The notes under the pieces were generated by a model. It had not been told where the DNA came from. It saw nothing but the letters and a program-made list of their open reading frames with translations, and did no database searches. 64,000 nucleotides of DNA from Burhinus oedicnemus (lineage: Eukaryota; Chordata; Aves; Charadriiformes; Burhinidae): the NCBI GenBank assembly GCA_008921705.1, contig VFFE01006841.1, positions 190,953-254,952 of the forward strand. Reading direction: 5' to 3'. Shown here piece after piece: positions 24,342-38,000 of the stretch (position 1 is the stretch's first letter; each line of letters opens with the position of its first letter). Position numbers and translations under genes: made by a program.

Positions 24342-27300
24342 AAGGATATTGTGCCTTGTATGTGCAGGGTACCATGTATCTACTTGTTTATCCACTCCCT
24401 AACCTGCTTTAGCCACAATAACCACCTGAACATAAACAGTTTACATTGTCAATGTAGATTGACTGGATTCATTTTGACAGAAGAGGGTTAGGCATTGCTG
24501 GCAGCCCTGAATGAGTGATAGCTTCTCATACCACAAAGGGTAGTGATAAGCAGTTGTGGCATGAGCTACTGGTGGTATCTGCTTCCAACTGCAAGCAGAA
24601 CACAGCATCTCTCTATAGGCTTAAGAGCTAACCTGTTTAAATCTGGAAAACCAGTGGTAATGATTTTTTTTTTTTAATGTGAAATGTCAGAGCACAAAAC
24701 TGATGCCAGCACTCCTGTGAGCCAGTGGTATTAGAACGAAGTGCAAACCCTCAGGTTACGTTACATCCTTGTATGCCACAAAGATGAGGGGAAAGTGATT
24801 CCAGCTTCTGGAGCATCTGATAATAGCATTTGTGGAGTCTGAATGGGGAACCAAATCCCAACCTCCTTTACTCATGTGAGCAGTTTTGTGCTGAGCTATT
24901 CTTAAAATAATCATCAATTCCCGCTCAGTGCTTTCCCCCATAAATTAGTTTCTATGATGTATAACAGCCACTGAAAGAAGAATTGAACAGGGGAAATTAA
25001 CTTGCTTTTCAGTACCAGAAATTTATCAAGGCCACAGTTTTTACTGGGACAAAAACAATTCATTTAAGCCTTGTCAAGATTCCTAATTAAAAATCCTCTA
25101 CTCCCAATTGCAACTCACAAATACTGTGCTTAATTTGGAAGTTAATATTTCCACGCATTTCTGCTACACTGTGCTATAGCAGCTATGTCTCTAGTCTGAT
25201 AACAGGAGCACTGTACCCAAGCCAGCAGCAAATGACTTCCCTCATTTCTGTGTAAAAATGAAACTTACTTTGTAGAAGGGGGATGGGGAGGTTTGAAGCT
25301 GTATTTGTTGTCTGAATTTCAGCTCTGTTGTATGAGATAAGAAAGATCTGTCTCTTTTAGGCTTAGGCTAATGCATCAGATATTGCAGGCCTGAAAATCT
25401 TTGATTTTTTATTGTGAATCAATCATCTCCCACCAGGCTATCTGCTGTCTGGCAGGTCTCCACTGGTAAGTGTTTGTGTGAACAGCTCGGATCACAGGTC
25501 ACATTAATGGAAGACCAAGCCTTCAACCAACTAGCCCATGCGTAGAGCTCAACTCTACTTTTCATTAGTTGTGAGTTGGAGGAGGTCTCTTCCTTCAAAG
25601 ACTTTGGTAGTGTAGGCCTTCAGCATGTTCAAGGACCAATTTTCTCTTCTAGAAGAATATGAGTAAGATTATTCTGTTCTGTGATGGACGATTGTGATTT
25701 CATAGGTAACCATTCAAGCCTCTAGTACTTTGACTGGACTTTTTTATGCAAACTACAATATGAACTTCAAAGAAAAACAACTCTCAATCTTCACCAACAC
25801 ATAACAGCTCACCTTTCTCTACTTATACAGGAGTATTACAATGAAGAACTTGACATGTAACAAATCACCAATAAGTCAAAACTCAACACCTCTCTTATGT
25901 GTCTCAAAAATGTTTTATTTTGAAGCAAACCATATTTTGCCTTCATTATACATCAGTAACATCATTTCCCTACATCATCTCATCTTTGCCAGCTGCCTCC
26001 TTAGTCTGTGAGACAAGAACACACACAAGAATGTTTGCTAACCATACAATGAGGGTCCCAAATATCTATTTTTCTGTGCACTAACAATCTCATTACCTCA
26101 GTAGCCAGTAGGTTGCCAGAGTTCTTGAGGATATCGCTTAAAAATAGACAGTTTAAGGAGAGATCTGAGAGAGAAACAGGAGGCAACTTTTCTGACATTT
26201 ATAGGGAAGGGTTTTCTAATCATCAGGGCCAGCACAGGAGAAAAACAGAAGCTGTGAGTTTTAAAAAATCAGACTAGATGTAATGGCGGATGTGATCCCT
26301 GCCTGACTGCAAGGCCACCATGAAGTTTGACCTAAACCATATCTTCCAATAAAACAACTGAAAACTAGGCTTGACTTTCCTGATGTTTACAAGCACTTAA
26401 GAAAAGAAGCATGAAAAGCCTTTTAAAAGGAGAACCAGCCTTTCTGTTCTCAGCTTTATATAAGTTGGATATAAATATATCCAACAGTCAAAAAGCAACT
26501 TAAGAAATGGTGGTATAAACATTAAGGGGAAAAAGCTTCAGTACAATGATTTTGTACTGTTTTTTAAAGCTGAATTAAAATATTATTATTTGTCCTTGAA
26601 GTTTCAGAGGAATTTTGTTGTACACCTCTCAGTTTAACCACCTTAGGAATCATTAAAAGCCAAAACCAAGTTAAAACTAGGTTCTAGTGAGACATTTTTT
26701 CTTTAATCGTTGAAGACTGGCATACGTACCAATTTATGAACTCAGAGATGCAATGTACAAATTACCTGACTGACAGGGAACCCTCTCAGGACATCCCTAG
26801 CTAATAGTATTAATTCTCCCTTTGAGAGTCATTAAGAAACAAGATAAGAAAACTCCTCATGTTGTTCGGACCTGGTTTAAAGCCACCAAAACCAATACAA
26901 GTCTTTCCAATGGTTTCAGATCAGGCCATAAGCCCTGAGATGACACCATCTCTTAAATTTGATTCCTCAGCACTGGTGGCACGCACTGTCACTGGCAAGG
27001 TCACATCAACCATGAAACCCAGCCAGTGCTAGCAGCCAGCCTGCCTTTGGTGACGTAAGAGAAAAATCCAATGGGTTACATGGTTTTTGCAGTTATCACT
27101 TTGCACTTAATGCATGGGGAAAGAGAGGGAAAAGAATGAGTCTCAGCTCTGCCACTCTACCTGATATTCACTGGCTTTTTTTTTTTTTTTTCAAATTAAA
27201 TACTGTTAAATATGGCAGTTATTTTTAGTTAGTCAAATTATGTGACGCTTTTTTTTCCTGCTCTGTAAATGCAAAAGAAAAGATGTTTTGACCTACTGAG

Positions 27301-28518
27301 CTGACATCACTTGAGTAATTAGGCTGATGTTGGAAGCCCACAATTTGACCTTCTGTGTGTTGCTATGTAGTTCTTCGGGATTTAACTTTTGTTAGATAAA
27401 GCACAGTTAGACAGTTGTTATGAAAAAAAATTATAACTGACAGAAATAGCAGAACTAACTTATGCGAGTGTATTTGCCCAGTGGCTCTCTAAAACACTGA
27501 AAGAGCAAAAGCTAACAACAGTCCCCCAGCCAGCAAAGTTCAAACAATCTGGAAGATGCTCTCCACCTCATAAAACTCATTCACCTCAGCCCAAAGAGGG
27601 AGCAGCACAACTCTGCCTCTGGGGATACCCGACCCTGGAGGATCTCCAGGGATCTCTGGGACTGAGATCAGGTAGCCCAAACCAGCACACTTAATGCCCT
27701 ACTCCTCTAAATTATTGAGAACCACTGCTCAGGTGAGCAGCTTAAGTGAGAGTAAAGACAATCCCATTTCTGTAACTTTGCAGTCTTCTATGCATTAATA
27801 ATCACTCTTTCACAAAGACAATAAATATCCAAACTTCTTCACACAGATTTAATTATCGCATAGTATTTGATGCATGAGTTCAGTCTGTCCTGACCTAAAC
27901 CACAACCATAGGAAATGCACTTTGAAACTCGCTAGTCTCACTGACTTTGTATTAATTCTGATGAGCATGAAAATAAGCAGGACTACTGACAGAAGGTTCA
28001 GGAAGTCTAGAAAGGGCGTCATTATCTGTTACAGCTATTGTAAAACATTAAATAAATAAATGCAAACATTCTTCCTACATATGAGATCCCATTAAAAAGA
28101 GGTCCAAAAGTCATCACTTCCTCTTCTAGTATTGTCATGGGGCTGGTGTCACAAATCTGGTTTCTCTGGATATACAGGTTTATGTTCTTGCCAGAGATGA
28201 AAGACTTAGTGATACTGAAACAGCTTTAAAAAAACTAATTTTGCTCAACACAAACTTGCATTTATAAAACCAGCAAAAAGACCTAGTTTCCATAAATTTT
28301 GTGAAATAATAATAATACATTTTCTGCTTTCAGACTTAAACCTGTATCTAATCACTGCTCAGAAAGGCACCTAATGTAAAGAACACATTAGCCTCATTTC
28401 TATATGACGTAGGTGGTTTCTTCCACCTTCCCTCTGAAACACCTGGTGCCAGCTATGTTCAGAGACAAGTTTGTAGAGTAGATTGATATGAAGTCTAATT
28501 TGCTGTGGCAAATCCTCT
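24342..28518. other. Non-coding stretch, no recognised gene
   Basis: AT-rich, with a T16 run at 27176-27191. No exon, RNA gene or transposon recognised. Confidence 0.5.
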
Positions 28519-28604
28519 GGGACAAATTCCACCGTAGTGTGCAGATGTACAATGACTCTGAAGTCAACAATGTTGCATAATTTATATCATTATAGATTTG
28601 TCCC
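28519..28604. repeat. 86-bp full-length hairpin repeat with 9-bp terminal inverted repeats
   Basis: The element starts GGGACAAAT (28519-28527) and ends with the exact complement ATTTGTCCC (28596-28604). At its centre TGACT-ctga-AGTCA forms a second perfect stem (28553-28566), so the two arms fold against each other along most of the length, with imperfect pairing between. The layout resembles the ancient 'gggccaaattc...attgaagtcaatgg...gaatttggccc' palindromic repeats I remember from turtles and crocodilians. Whether this is a MITE-like DNA transposon or a foldback repeat is not decided. Confidence 0.65.
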
Positions 28605-31600
28605 AGGTTGGTTTGGTCTGGGTTTTGAGGTTTTGTTGCTGTTCTTTTTCTCCTTTCTAAGTAGGACTTTATTGGATTTTAACTAATAAATATACAGAAA
28701 ATTTTGTCTTCTTTAGCATATTAACTCCTGGATATAGTGATAGGTTTTCTGTAAGGCTACTGAATTCAAACAAGGAAAAAAATCCCGTTTCATGAGATGG
28801 CCACATTAGCCACGTCAAGAAGTACAGTGCAGTACGATGGGCAGTGATCTTATATATGCAAGTGCCTATTCTGTAGATTTAACAGCACAGTTGTTGCTTC
28901 TTCACCAAGCGTTGCCAAGTCCTACAAACAAAACTGATCATATTGTCTTCAGCTATATTACTCATCATAAGGAACGCTTCATTAATAAGAATGCTCTTGA
29001 CCACCTGCCCTGACAGTCAGTTCTTTTCCTTTCTTCATAAATGCATACAGAATTGAATTTAAATCAGAAGCAGTGATTTTTACCTGCAAACAGTTTGCGA
29101 GCTTCTGACCTGTGCACACAGAGAGTCCACACATGGTCCAATAGGTCCTGGGAACAAAGGGAGACATGAGAGGTGTGAATAGCTTTGTCCTCATCCTCCT
29201 GTTCTCTGTCTTTTGGGAAGACACCTGTAGACTATTTGATTTCTTTCTCATTGAGAAGTGATTTATTTTTACTTGTTGCCTGCTAGAAAAGGTTGTGTTC
29301 ATGTTAGAATCAGCAAATACTTTATTTTTCTTCCATGGGAACTACAATCCTGTTTGTCACATTGCATTAAGTAATCTTTTTTCCTGAATTTAACAAAGCA
29401 CTAACGGTCACACAACCATTTCCTCTGCAGAGCTTTGATTATATTTGCATCAGGCAATGATAAAACCACAGAAAGGCTGTTATACAAAGGTAAACTTAAA
29501 AAACTATGAGTTTGCATAGTCAAGCTGGTGACAGACCTCTCATACCTGATAGTAAGCCTCCATGAATACAATTGCAAGCTGTAGATACAATCAACCTACT
29601 TTTTTTACTTTTTTTCCAGAACCTAAAATGGATTTCTTCATGCATCCTGAATACAGCAAACACCAAGTATTCATTACAATCAATAGTGTATTATATCGTG
29701 ACCTCTCAGCTGTAGCAAGATCTTTCACCCAGCAGAAATCATTCTATGTGAATGGCCCTTGAGCACAAATTAAATGAAAGTAGACTGCAATTGAGGAAAA
29801 TTATAGTCATAACTGCTGTAGAAATGAAGTCAACGCTTTCTCTGCATGATCACAGCAAACAGTGCAGATGCTCTCTGCTATCAGCATTGATGCAGGTGCC
29901 AAAATTTCTTCCTGCTAAAAGAGTTCTATTAAAATGCCTTTATCCTTAAGGGATGTGTCATCACTATTACACAAAAACAAAGACAGAAACAAGCCTTGAA
30001 AATACAATTTGATCTACTAGTGCCATTATAATACAAATGAGTGTCTAATGACAGACGTTACACTTCAGGTGCGAATAAGGATCCATACATTGCCTGCCTA
30101 AGTGACGTGTGTGGAGTTGTACAAAACACACTTAAAGGTCTTCTGCCCCAAGAAGGCTGACAGAATTACACTCTTAGAAACCCAAAACATGTACTTATTT
30201 AGAAAATTCAATGTTTTCTTTTTCCTTACAGTTGCTTCTTCAGCATAGATTTTACAATATATCATTTTTTCTCTACAAAGCTTATAAAAGCAAGTGATAG
30301 ATCCTACAAAGTAGTAAATTATGAGAATCCAAGCTAGCTTGACAATAGTCCAAAAACTAAGAACACATAATGGAATCTGCTTGCCAACAGCCACCAATTG
30401 AAAGTACAAAATATTACTACTTATGACCACATTTATCAGAGAAAACTCAGTAGGTGGTATAATGTACTACAGTCCATAAAGGATCACAGAAAGGGCAGAG
30501 ATATTGTTCTTCTGAGCAGAGATGCCAACTTCAGAGCTTTAAGCCTTTAAACAGAAGATCGGGTTTAGTGGAGATTTTCAGCTCTCTGGGAGAATAAATG
30601 GGCCTTTCATGAAGGTAGAAATCTCTGAGTTTCCCAAATAAATGAATGCAAACCCCACAATTCTCTTTTAGGACTCAAGAACACTGAAGATCACCGAAGG
30701 AGCATCAGGCCACTTTATTTCAAAGACAGCAGGGAATAAGGAAAAACAAACAAAAAACCCAAACCAAAACAAAAAAAAGAACCTTTAGGAAATGTTGGTC
30801 AAATACTATTTAAGGATACTTCCTCTTTAAAAATATGCTTCACAAACATATCAAATAAATGAATCCTCCTTAAAAGCTAAGTCCTATTACATATTGAACA
30901 TTAATTTACAGTGCTGACTTCTCAAAGAGAAAAATGCAAATAAAAATAAAACATGTTGTCTTAATTGAACTGCTTGCAGGAAACATACCCATTTCCATCA
31001 ATAACAAACAGCATCCTCTGGGGACGAGGACAGACGGATGACAAGCAAATAGTGAGAAGTCTGAACTGATCATCTGTAATATCACTTTAGGATTCCCTTC
31101 TCTTTCCCTTCTGAAACTGTTAAAAGCTGAGAAGTTAGGGAAAATATCAAAGAAAGGAAACATCTCTTTTCCCCATAACAAATAAAAAAATACATAAACA
31201 TACTATCTTTTTTATTTATGGCCTCAGCTCTTTACTGAGATGGCAAATACTTGCATGTTCCCCCCCCTCCCCCCTTAAAGACTGGAAAAATGTAATGGAA
31301 AGTCAAATTACTATTTGTCGTAGTCCTGGCTGAGACCCTTTCATAGACAATCATCAATCTGCTGTAATTGGACCCAACAGTTGCATCCCACACATTTCCA
31401 AGCCAGCTGGATCTGGCAAGGTTCCAAATACTGTCTTTACTCTGGGTCTCTCCAGCAAATTTCTGGTTACAGAAATCCTGTCGAAAGCCCTCTGCAAGGG
31501 AGGCCCCCCCAGGGCCTGGGACCGGTGGTAAAACCCAACTCAACTTTGCTGTTAGTTATGTTCTCCCAGAATTACACCTAGCTGTAGCTGTTCTGGTTCA

Positions 31601-34600
31601 TGTTCAAAAAAAAACCAAGAAAAAACCCAGACATTCAAAGGAATTCCTACAAACATGTATTTTAATTTTAGCTAGTGCTAGAGCATTGCAATGTTCATAA
31701 AAAAACACACATGAAAAACATCTCCCTTTGGAGCACTTGGATTTGGTCTGTGTCCTTGAGGAAGGACAACACTCCACTTGCCCCCAAGCTCCTTCAGCTG
31801 TCTTCATTTTCCAGAAGCAGGTTGGACATACCTCCTTTTCTTTTACAGATATGTCTCCTTTACAATATCAGAACACTATTCTTTTTCTTCTTCCTCTACT
31901 TGAAATCTTCCCATCCCTGCCCCCTGCCTCCCCTTCTTTATCAGCAGCTGAGCAGGGAACACATGAAAATCAGTGATTCTGCTGGTAGAAACCCTTTTGT
32001 TCTTCCACAGTGGAAACATTTGCTGAGACCTTGATTGGCCTCCTTCTGCTTCCCAGATGCATTCAGCGCTACTATAAAATGGATATTCTTCTCTACACTG
32101 AAGGTTACAATCATAAATGATGCTCATAAAAAAAGAAGAATTCTTGCTCTGATGGGCATATTCCCCAAACTGTCACACTATTGCTCCTATCTTTACGTAC
32201 CAGAGAACCAACAGACTGTTGAAGGAGAGCTACTGTAGTAGGGTATAATTAGCCTTCCTCAGCAGAGCGCAGGCCATGTATTATACTAATGTGGCTGGGC
32301 TGCCTCCGATCCCCATCTTAGCTACCTGTGGTACACCTGTGTGGTGTTGCCCTGGGGGCTTCTGACCATCAAACTGCAGCTCCTCCTTGCTTTTGCTAAT
32401 GGGCATTTATGGGAGCTGAATGTGCTTTGGATGCAATTAAAGAAGCATCTCTACCTACAGGCTTGCAATTTAAAACATTTGTTTTGTGGTAATGTTTCCT
32501 TACAAAGGTCATTATCACATATCATAATTCATCAGTACAAAAATATAAACATGAAATTAAGGCATAAGGAGCCTCTCTAATGTAATGGCCCATGAAACAG
32601 ATAACTTCACAAGATATTGTTAAGGGTTTTCAGGCTAGAGAACACAGATACTCCTTCTTAAAACAAGAATTCAATACTTATCCCTAGGCTCTTCATTTGT
32701 CAATTTCCTTCACAAATCCCTGTGTAGCTGTAATGTGGGTCCAGTCTAATTTTGAAACATCTTGTAAACTGAACCTTGTCTCAAGCTGAGCTCTCCAGAT
32801 CAGGTAGTGAGGTCAACCCACCGAACATGCAAGCCCCCAGCTATACAATCAATCATGAAGTCAGGATTTCAGGCTGTGTGTATTTTAAAGTGTATTTTAA
32901 ATAAAGCAACACTGAAATTCTCTTAGCTACCCGACCTGTTGGTCCTAATAATAAATAGATTACTCAGCCAAACCCTGCTGACACAAAGAGATCCACTTAA
33001 ATTAAAATAACCCTTTCTTCCTCTTCTCATCAGTTGCCACCTAATAGATCAACCTGTAAGACATAAACCAAAGAGCAAGTCAGAGACAATTAAGGGAGAT
33101 TTTGTGCGTGCTCGGAGGTGGCCACACATGGATCTGAGAATAAAATTCTGAAAGAGTGATCGCACCACAAATCAGGAAACCTGTATTCTTAACATCATAA
33201 TTTCTTTTCTCTCCCTACTAACAAATCAGTTTCTTAAGATTAAGAATTGTATCTTTCTTTATGAGTTACATAGAAAATTTTTGCACTCGCCATGTATTAT
33301 CTTCTAAGCCATACCTTGTCATTAGCTTCTTTCAGATTGCTCAGTGTTTGCACCGATTGCCTCCATTCCTTGCTGCTGACTCTCATGACACTTGCCATTA
33401 ATTTGTTGCCTAAAGAAATCATTCTGGAAATGTTCTGAAATAACTCACTTGCTCAGTGCATAAAATTAGGCACTTCTACAATAAAGGATGCAGCTTTATC
33501 AAAACAGCCAAGTTCTAAACAGAATGACTTGAGTCTTGATTTGATGCCTTTAGGCACTAGGCTGTCATGTAAAGGAATCATTAATAAAACAAGTATAATT
33601 TGTACACCTAGAACAATTCACTCTTCAGTTGGGAAAAAAGCATACCAGAGCATTCCCAAGAATCCCTGTGAAGAGGGCCAAGTAGCAAAAAATCCATTTC
33701 AGCACAAGACCAAAGAAAGCAAAGTAGAACAGGTTTTTGATGGTATCCTCTAGACAACTGTTGACCTATGGCAAAACAAATTATAACCACTTCTAACTAA
33801 TCAGGTTGCTGCCTTTTTCAGTCTTACTCTTTCTTCACCTATGCAGATATAAGGAGTTGACGAAATACTGGATGCCTTACTATGGTCACCTTATCCCACA
33901 ACTTCAGAAAGAATAAGACAGCATTGTTTTCATATGCAATCAACAAAGCAAGATTATCTGGCAATAAATGTTCTTCACCTTAGGACAGGAGAAATCACAT
34001 GCTACCTTCTCCATACTAGAATTAGTAAATTACTTTAGCTGTCTGAGAACCTTTGTTAGCTGACTGCTAAAGGGCAGTTTGCAATTTGTTTAGATGGAGC
34101 ACAAACTTATTAAGCAGTTTCCTTATATTATCTATAATGCTAACAGGCTACCAAGTAAGTGCACTAATATGTCAAGTACTTCAGTCTGGGGGATAGGGTA
34201 TAGGAGGTGTCAGAGATAGAGAAATTACATATATTTACGTGTTAGTATCTTTCTATCTCAAGAAGATTTTGATAGGATCCTGTTAATGTGTCAACATTTT
34301 GACTTGGAATGAGTTTCATCCTCATCTCTCTCCTGAAGCACTGTGTTGTTTCTAGGGAATGGGAAGAACAGGCCTATAAAATTCCTTCCAGGCTGAACAG
34401 CAAAAACAGCAGAAACAGCAGCTGCAGGAGGTATGAGTGGCTTTTTGGCAGAAAGGCATCCTGTCATGCATCAGACCCACACTCATTAGTATTAGTGAGC
34501 ATTGCTGCAGTCAGAATTAACTATTATGCACAGGACTCAAGGATAATTTAGCCCCAAACAATGAGAAAGCATATCTATTTTAACATTAGAAGTAATGGTG

Positions 34601-34919
34601 GTATCAGCCTAGCTGCACTCTTAATTCTTTTGAACAGAATGCAAAACTAACCCCATGCAGAATGCCCTCCTGTTAGTCTAGTTGAAGACTTCCAAAATAC
34701 TAAATAGAAAATATAACACAGTCATGTAATGGGACAAAATAAAGAAAAACCTGACATGAAAAAAAAAAGCATCATTATTTGGACCTACTTCTGCAGAGTA
34801 CTGAGCACAACATTAAGCATTAAGCACTACTAAGCATTAAGAGGTCTCATTACCATTCAGGTAGCATCTGACAGAATCAGGCCTCTTATGAGGAGATAGG
34901 AGCTACAGAAAAGGTCATA
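28605..34919. other. Non-coding stretch, no recognised gene
   Basis: No confident gene or transposon. Noted items are a possible internal exon at 29620-29761 (listed separately), A/C-rich low-complexity near 30740-30780, a C-rich run at about 31261-31275, and a GC-richer patch at about 31380-31560 with short frames on both strands but no recognisable domain. Confidence 0.45.
29620..29761 (+). other. Weak candidate exon after a strong acceptor-like site
   Basis: A long pyrimidine tract ending TTTTTTTCCAG (AG at 29618-29619) is followed by a frame that stays open for about 47 codons and stops at TGA 29759-29761. The encoded residues begin NLKMD/EPKMD-like depending on phase; the open frame includes MDFFMHPEYSKHQ and ends KSFYVNGP. 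The mixed composition looks more protein-like than most frames here. No domain is recognised, no paired donor or upstream exon is visible, and a chance open frame of this length is quite possible. I would treat it as unproven. Confidence 0.15.
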
Positions 34920-35085
34920 GCAGCGTTTTTCATCAGTACATCTCAAGGCAGGCATGAAAGAGGCTGGTATCATTATGCCCATTTTACAGATAAGGAAATT
35001 GAGACAAAAAGCTGTGAAGTACCTTAATCAAGGCTTGACAAGCCACTATTAGACCTAAAAATAGAATCCAGTTCTCTTAAATCCT
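34920..35085 (-). mobile_element. MIR-type SINE, antisense
   Basis: The string CATTTTACAGATAAGGAAAT (34979 onward) followed by TGAGAC, an AGCTGTGAAGTACCTTAATC stretch and AGAATCCAGTTCTCT is a clear reverse-strand match to the MIR core pattern 'cccattttacagatgaggaaactgaggc...aagtgacttgcccaaggtcac...gaacccaggtct'. The left part, ATCTCAAGG...GGTATCATTATG, matches the sauropsid version with 'tctcaaagcgctttacaaaggagg'. MIRs are tRNA-derived SINEs that were active early in amniote history; here it is a fossil. Confidence 0.85.
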
Positions 35086-35089
35086 CATC

Positions 35090-38000
35090 TAGTCTAGTCA
35101 CGAGCTTCCCAGGAGAAAAAGGAGACAGTTGTTCTTGGACAATGATAAAGAACTGACTTTTCAGAGATGCAGCCAGCAAGACAGACAGACACTTAAAGCC
35201 TACAGGAAAAAAAGCACATATTTTTTCCCTTCTTATAGCCAACACAATCACCAGATCAATAAACAGCCTGGAGTGCTAAGATCACATTTCTTGGCTTGGT
35301 TTCAGATGGCATCCCAGACCAACAAATCCAACTGCCCTCAAAGGGTTGCACTGTACAGAATGGGATTCCCTTCAGGCAGAAAAGTCGCATGCAGAGGATG
35401 AGTTATAGGATCAAGATATAATAGCATGCTGAAATATTAATTTTAAAATATTTAAAATTGCAACATGCCTTTAAATATAAACTATTTCCTACATAGTCTT
35501 GACAGTACTCTCATTAAATGCTAATAGATGGTTCTGTAATAAACAGAAGCTTAAAAATGAATCACATTTATATACCTTGGGATGTCATGAGTAACAGTGT
35601 TTTGCAACTCAGGAGTGTGGAGAATCTTTTTTTTTTTTGATGCATTGACATCTCCTTCTTGGCATTGAACAACATTTCATAATATCTTACATTATAATTT
35701 TATTTCTTTTGTACCAAAATTTGTACTTGTTCTATAAATTTCAAATGTTAATTGTGTAATTGTCCTTTATGAGGGTACAAGAAAGTCTCTTCAGATTCAC
35801 CTTTTTTTATACATGCAGAGCAATCGCTCCCTTGTGTGCCATAACAATGACAAACATGAGGTATTTTTTTTCTGAGCTAAAAGTAATATACCACTCCCCT
35901 CATTAGAAATGTAAATATTTGGGCTGAAGAGAACTGTAACCAAGCAGTGTTTTCAGAAGGTCACATTTCTCATGACCCACTGTCTAATCCTTCTCTAGGT
36001 TTGCACATCATAATCTATTCCAAGCAAAGCTGCTGGTAATGCTGAGGTAACAGTTAATTAAATATTTTGTTTTAAGGCACTTTGAAATCCTTCAATCAAA
36101 GGCACCATGCAATTTCAAATACTATTACATCCAAAATCACTGTTATCGGCTACTATAATAATATAAATTACATTAACACAGACTGCAGGCCTATTGATGC
36201 AAACAAACTTGAACTTCAGAGGAGTCCTAAAATGAGATTCTGGTGTTGGGACAGAGGCAGGTGACTCAGCCATTAAAAATTCAGCACTGTCTCAGCTTTT
36301 TTTCTTTGCAACAAAACCTTGGAGCCATATTATGGGGTACGTCTCAATTCTGACACAAAAAAAACCCAAAGAAGTCAACAATTGTTTATCAGTGCTATTC
36401 ACACAGTTCCAAGCTCATCATAGCCACTTGCTAGGGAAACCACATGATGTCTGCATATTTGTGGTATTCAAGCTGGAAATAATAGCAGGGCAAAATAAAA
36501 GGTTTTACATGAGTTTTATATTTGGAAATACCAAGGGAAAGAGAACAAGATGAGAACCAAGCTATTTACTTAGGTACAAAAGGATGCGTATAGAGATCCA
36601 TTTTTAGCAATAAGGTAAGTTATTAACATCAGTTGTGTAGAAAAGCAGACAAGCATACCATGTAAGCTCTGCAGTTTAGTGGCAGTTGGTTTTAATCTTA
36701 CAATTGTTAATTACCTGATTTAAGTATTAGTAGTCGCTTTGCATGTACAGCATAAACATGAATCAGAAGACTTAATGTCCTCTTTATTTACATCTACAAG
36801 CTCTAATTCTGTCTGCTGGGGGGTTTTACACAATGGTGACACAGGTGTTATTATTGCTAGCTATGACAAGTCAGGATCAAATAACTTATTTATTTTATTT
36901 GCTCATCTAGACTTTTAAAACTGGCAAAACACAAGTTTAATAGTAACTATCAAACTAGTTACGTCAGTGCAAACTCCTAGAGGTATGTGCATACGCACAA
37001 ATTACTGTGATGTAAAGCAGGATATGTATTTAGAGATATAGTAGACTGATAGAAGGATTAAAACAGTGTAGCTTAATTTGGGTATGTGCATGTCAACAGA
37101 AGAAAATAGCTTCTACTTAATTTAGTCCAACATTTTAAAGGGTACACAAAATAAGCTCTCTGGAGCCTCTCAGAAATTGCCATACAGAAAATTACAATAG
37201 GGTAATGGGCTACTGTGTATCAGCTGATTCACGGCCATGGTCCCTGTCAGTTCTGTAACAAATAGTGAGATAACCAAAGTTAACTTAGACATCTTTCCAT
37301 GAAACCTAAACTAATTCAAATAATTTCTCATCTTTCTTGGACAGATGCACCGTCACTGTAGATCAGCTGATATGCGGTATCTGGTCAAGGCGCTGCATTG
37401 GATGAGGAACATGAGAACAGAATAAAATTGGTCCAACTTCTGCACCACAAAAATAAGTAAATGACCAAACTAAAATAGGATAAACTGTATTTTGTTCCAG
37501 TTGCTGCATTTTTCAGGGGTCTACGTCAGCCTAAACTAACTTATACTGGTGCCAATTTTCTTTATCTACATGGAAACCTACAGAGCCATCTATAAAATGT
37601 AGCACTAGTTTAACTAAGTGTGCATTTAAAATGACTAAACGTAACTCAGTTCAAATCACTACATTTAAAGTAGGTTTATTTTCATTTGCCTTAAATTGAT
37701 TAGGAATGGGTTTAAATTAAACTAATATATTCTTAAATCAGAATGCTGGATCAGATTACCAGAACTAGGCAGATATTTTAATCTGTAAAGTTGTTTAAAA
37801 ATACTTTATAACCTTCTCATCAGACAGGCCAAAATTAATACTGGTAAAGGTAGTAGAAAGTCCAATTAAGACCTCCATTTGTCACCAAGAAGCTCGCAAT
37901 AGCAGTAGTCTTTTGCACCTTCAAGTGACCCAAAGGTGGGAATATTTGCATATGCAAGGTTATTATAAATACCTGATTTACGCCTGGCTGAAATTTAATC

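Noticed and set aside
31258..31276. C-rich run as a G-quadruplex on the minus strand
   Set aside because: It consists of two long runs split by one T rather than four spaced runs, so a stable regulatory quadruplex is not well supported.
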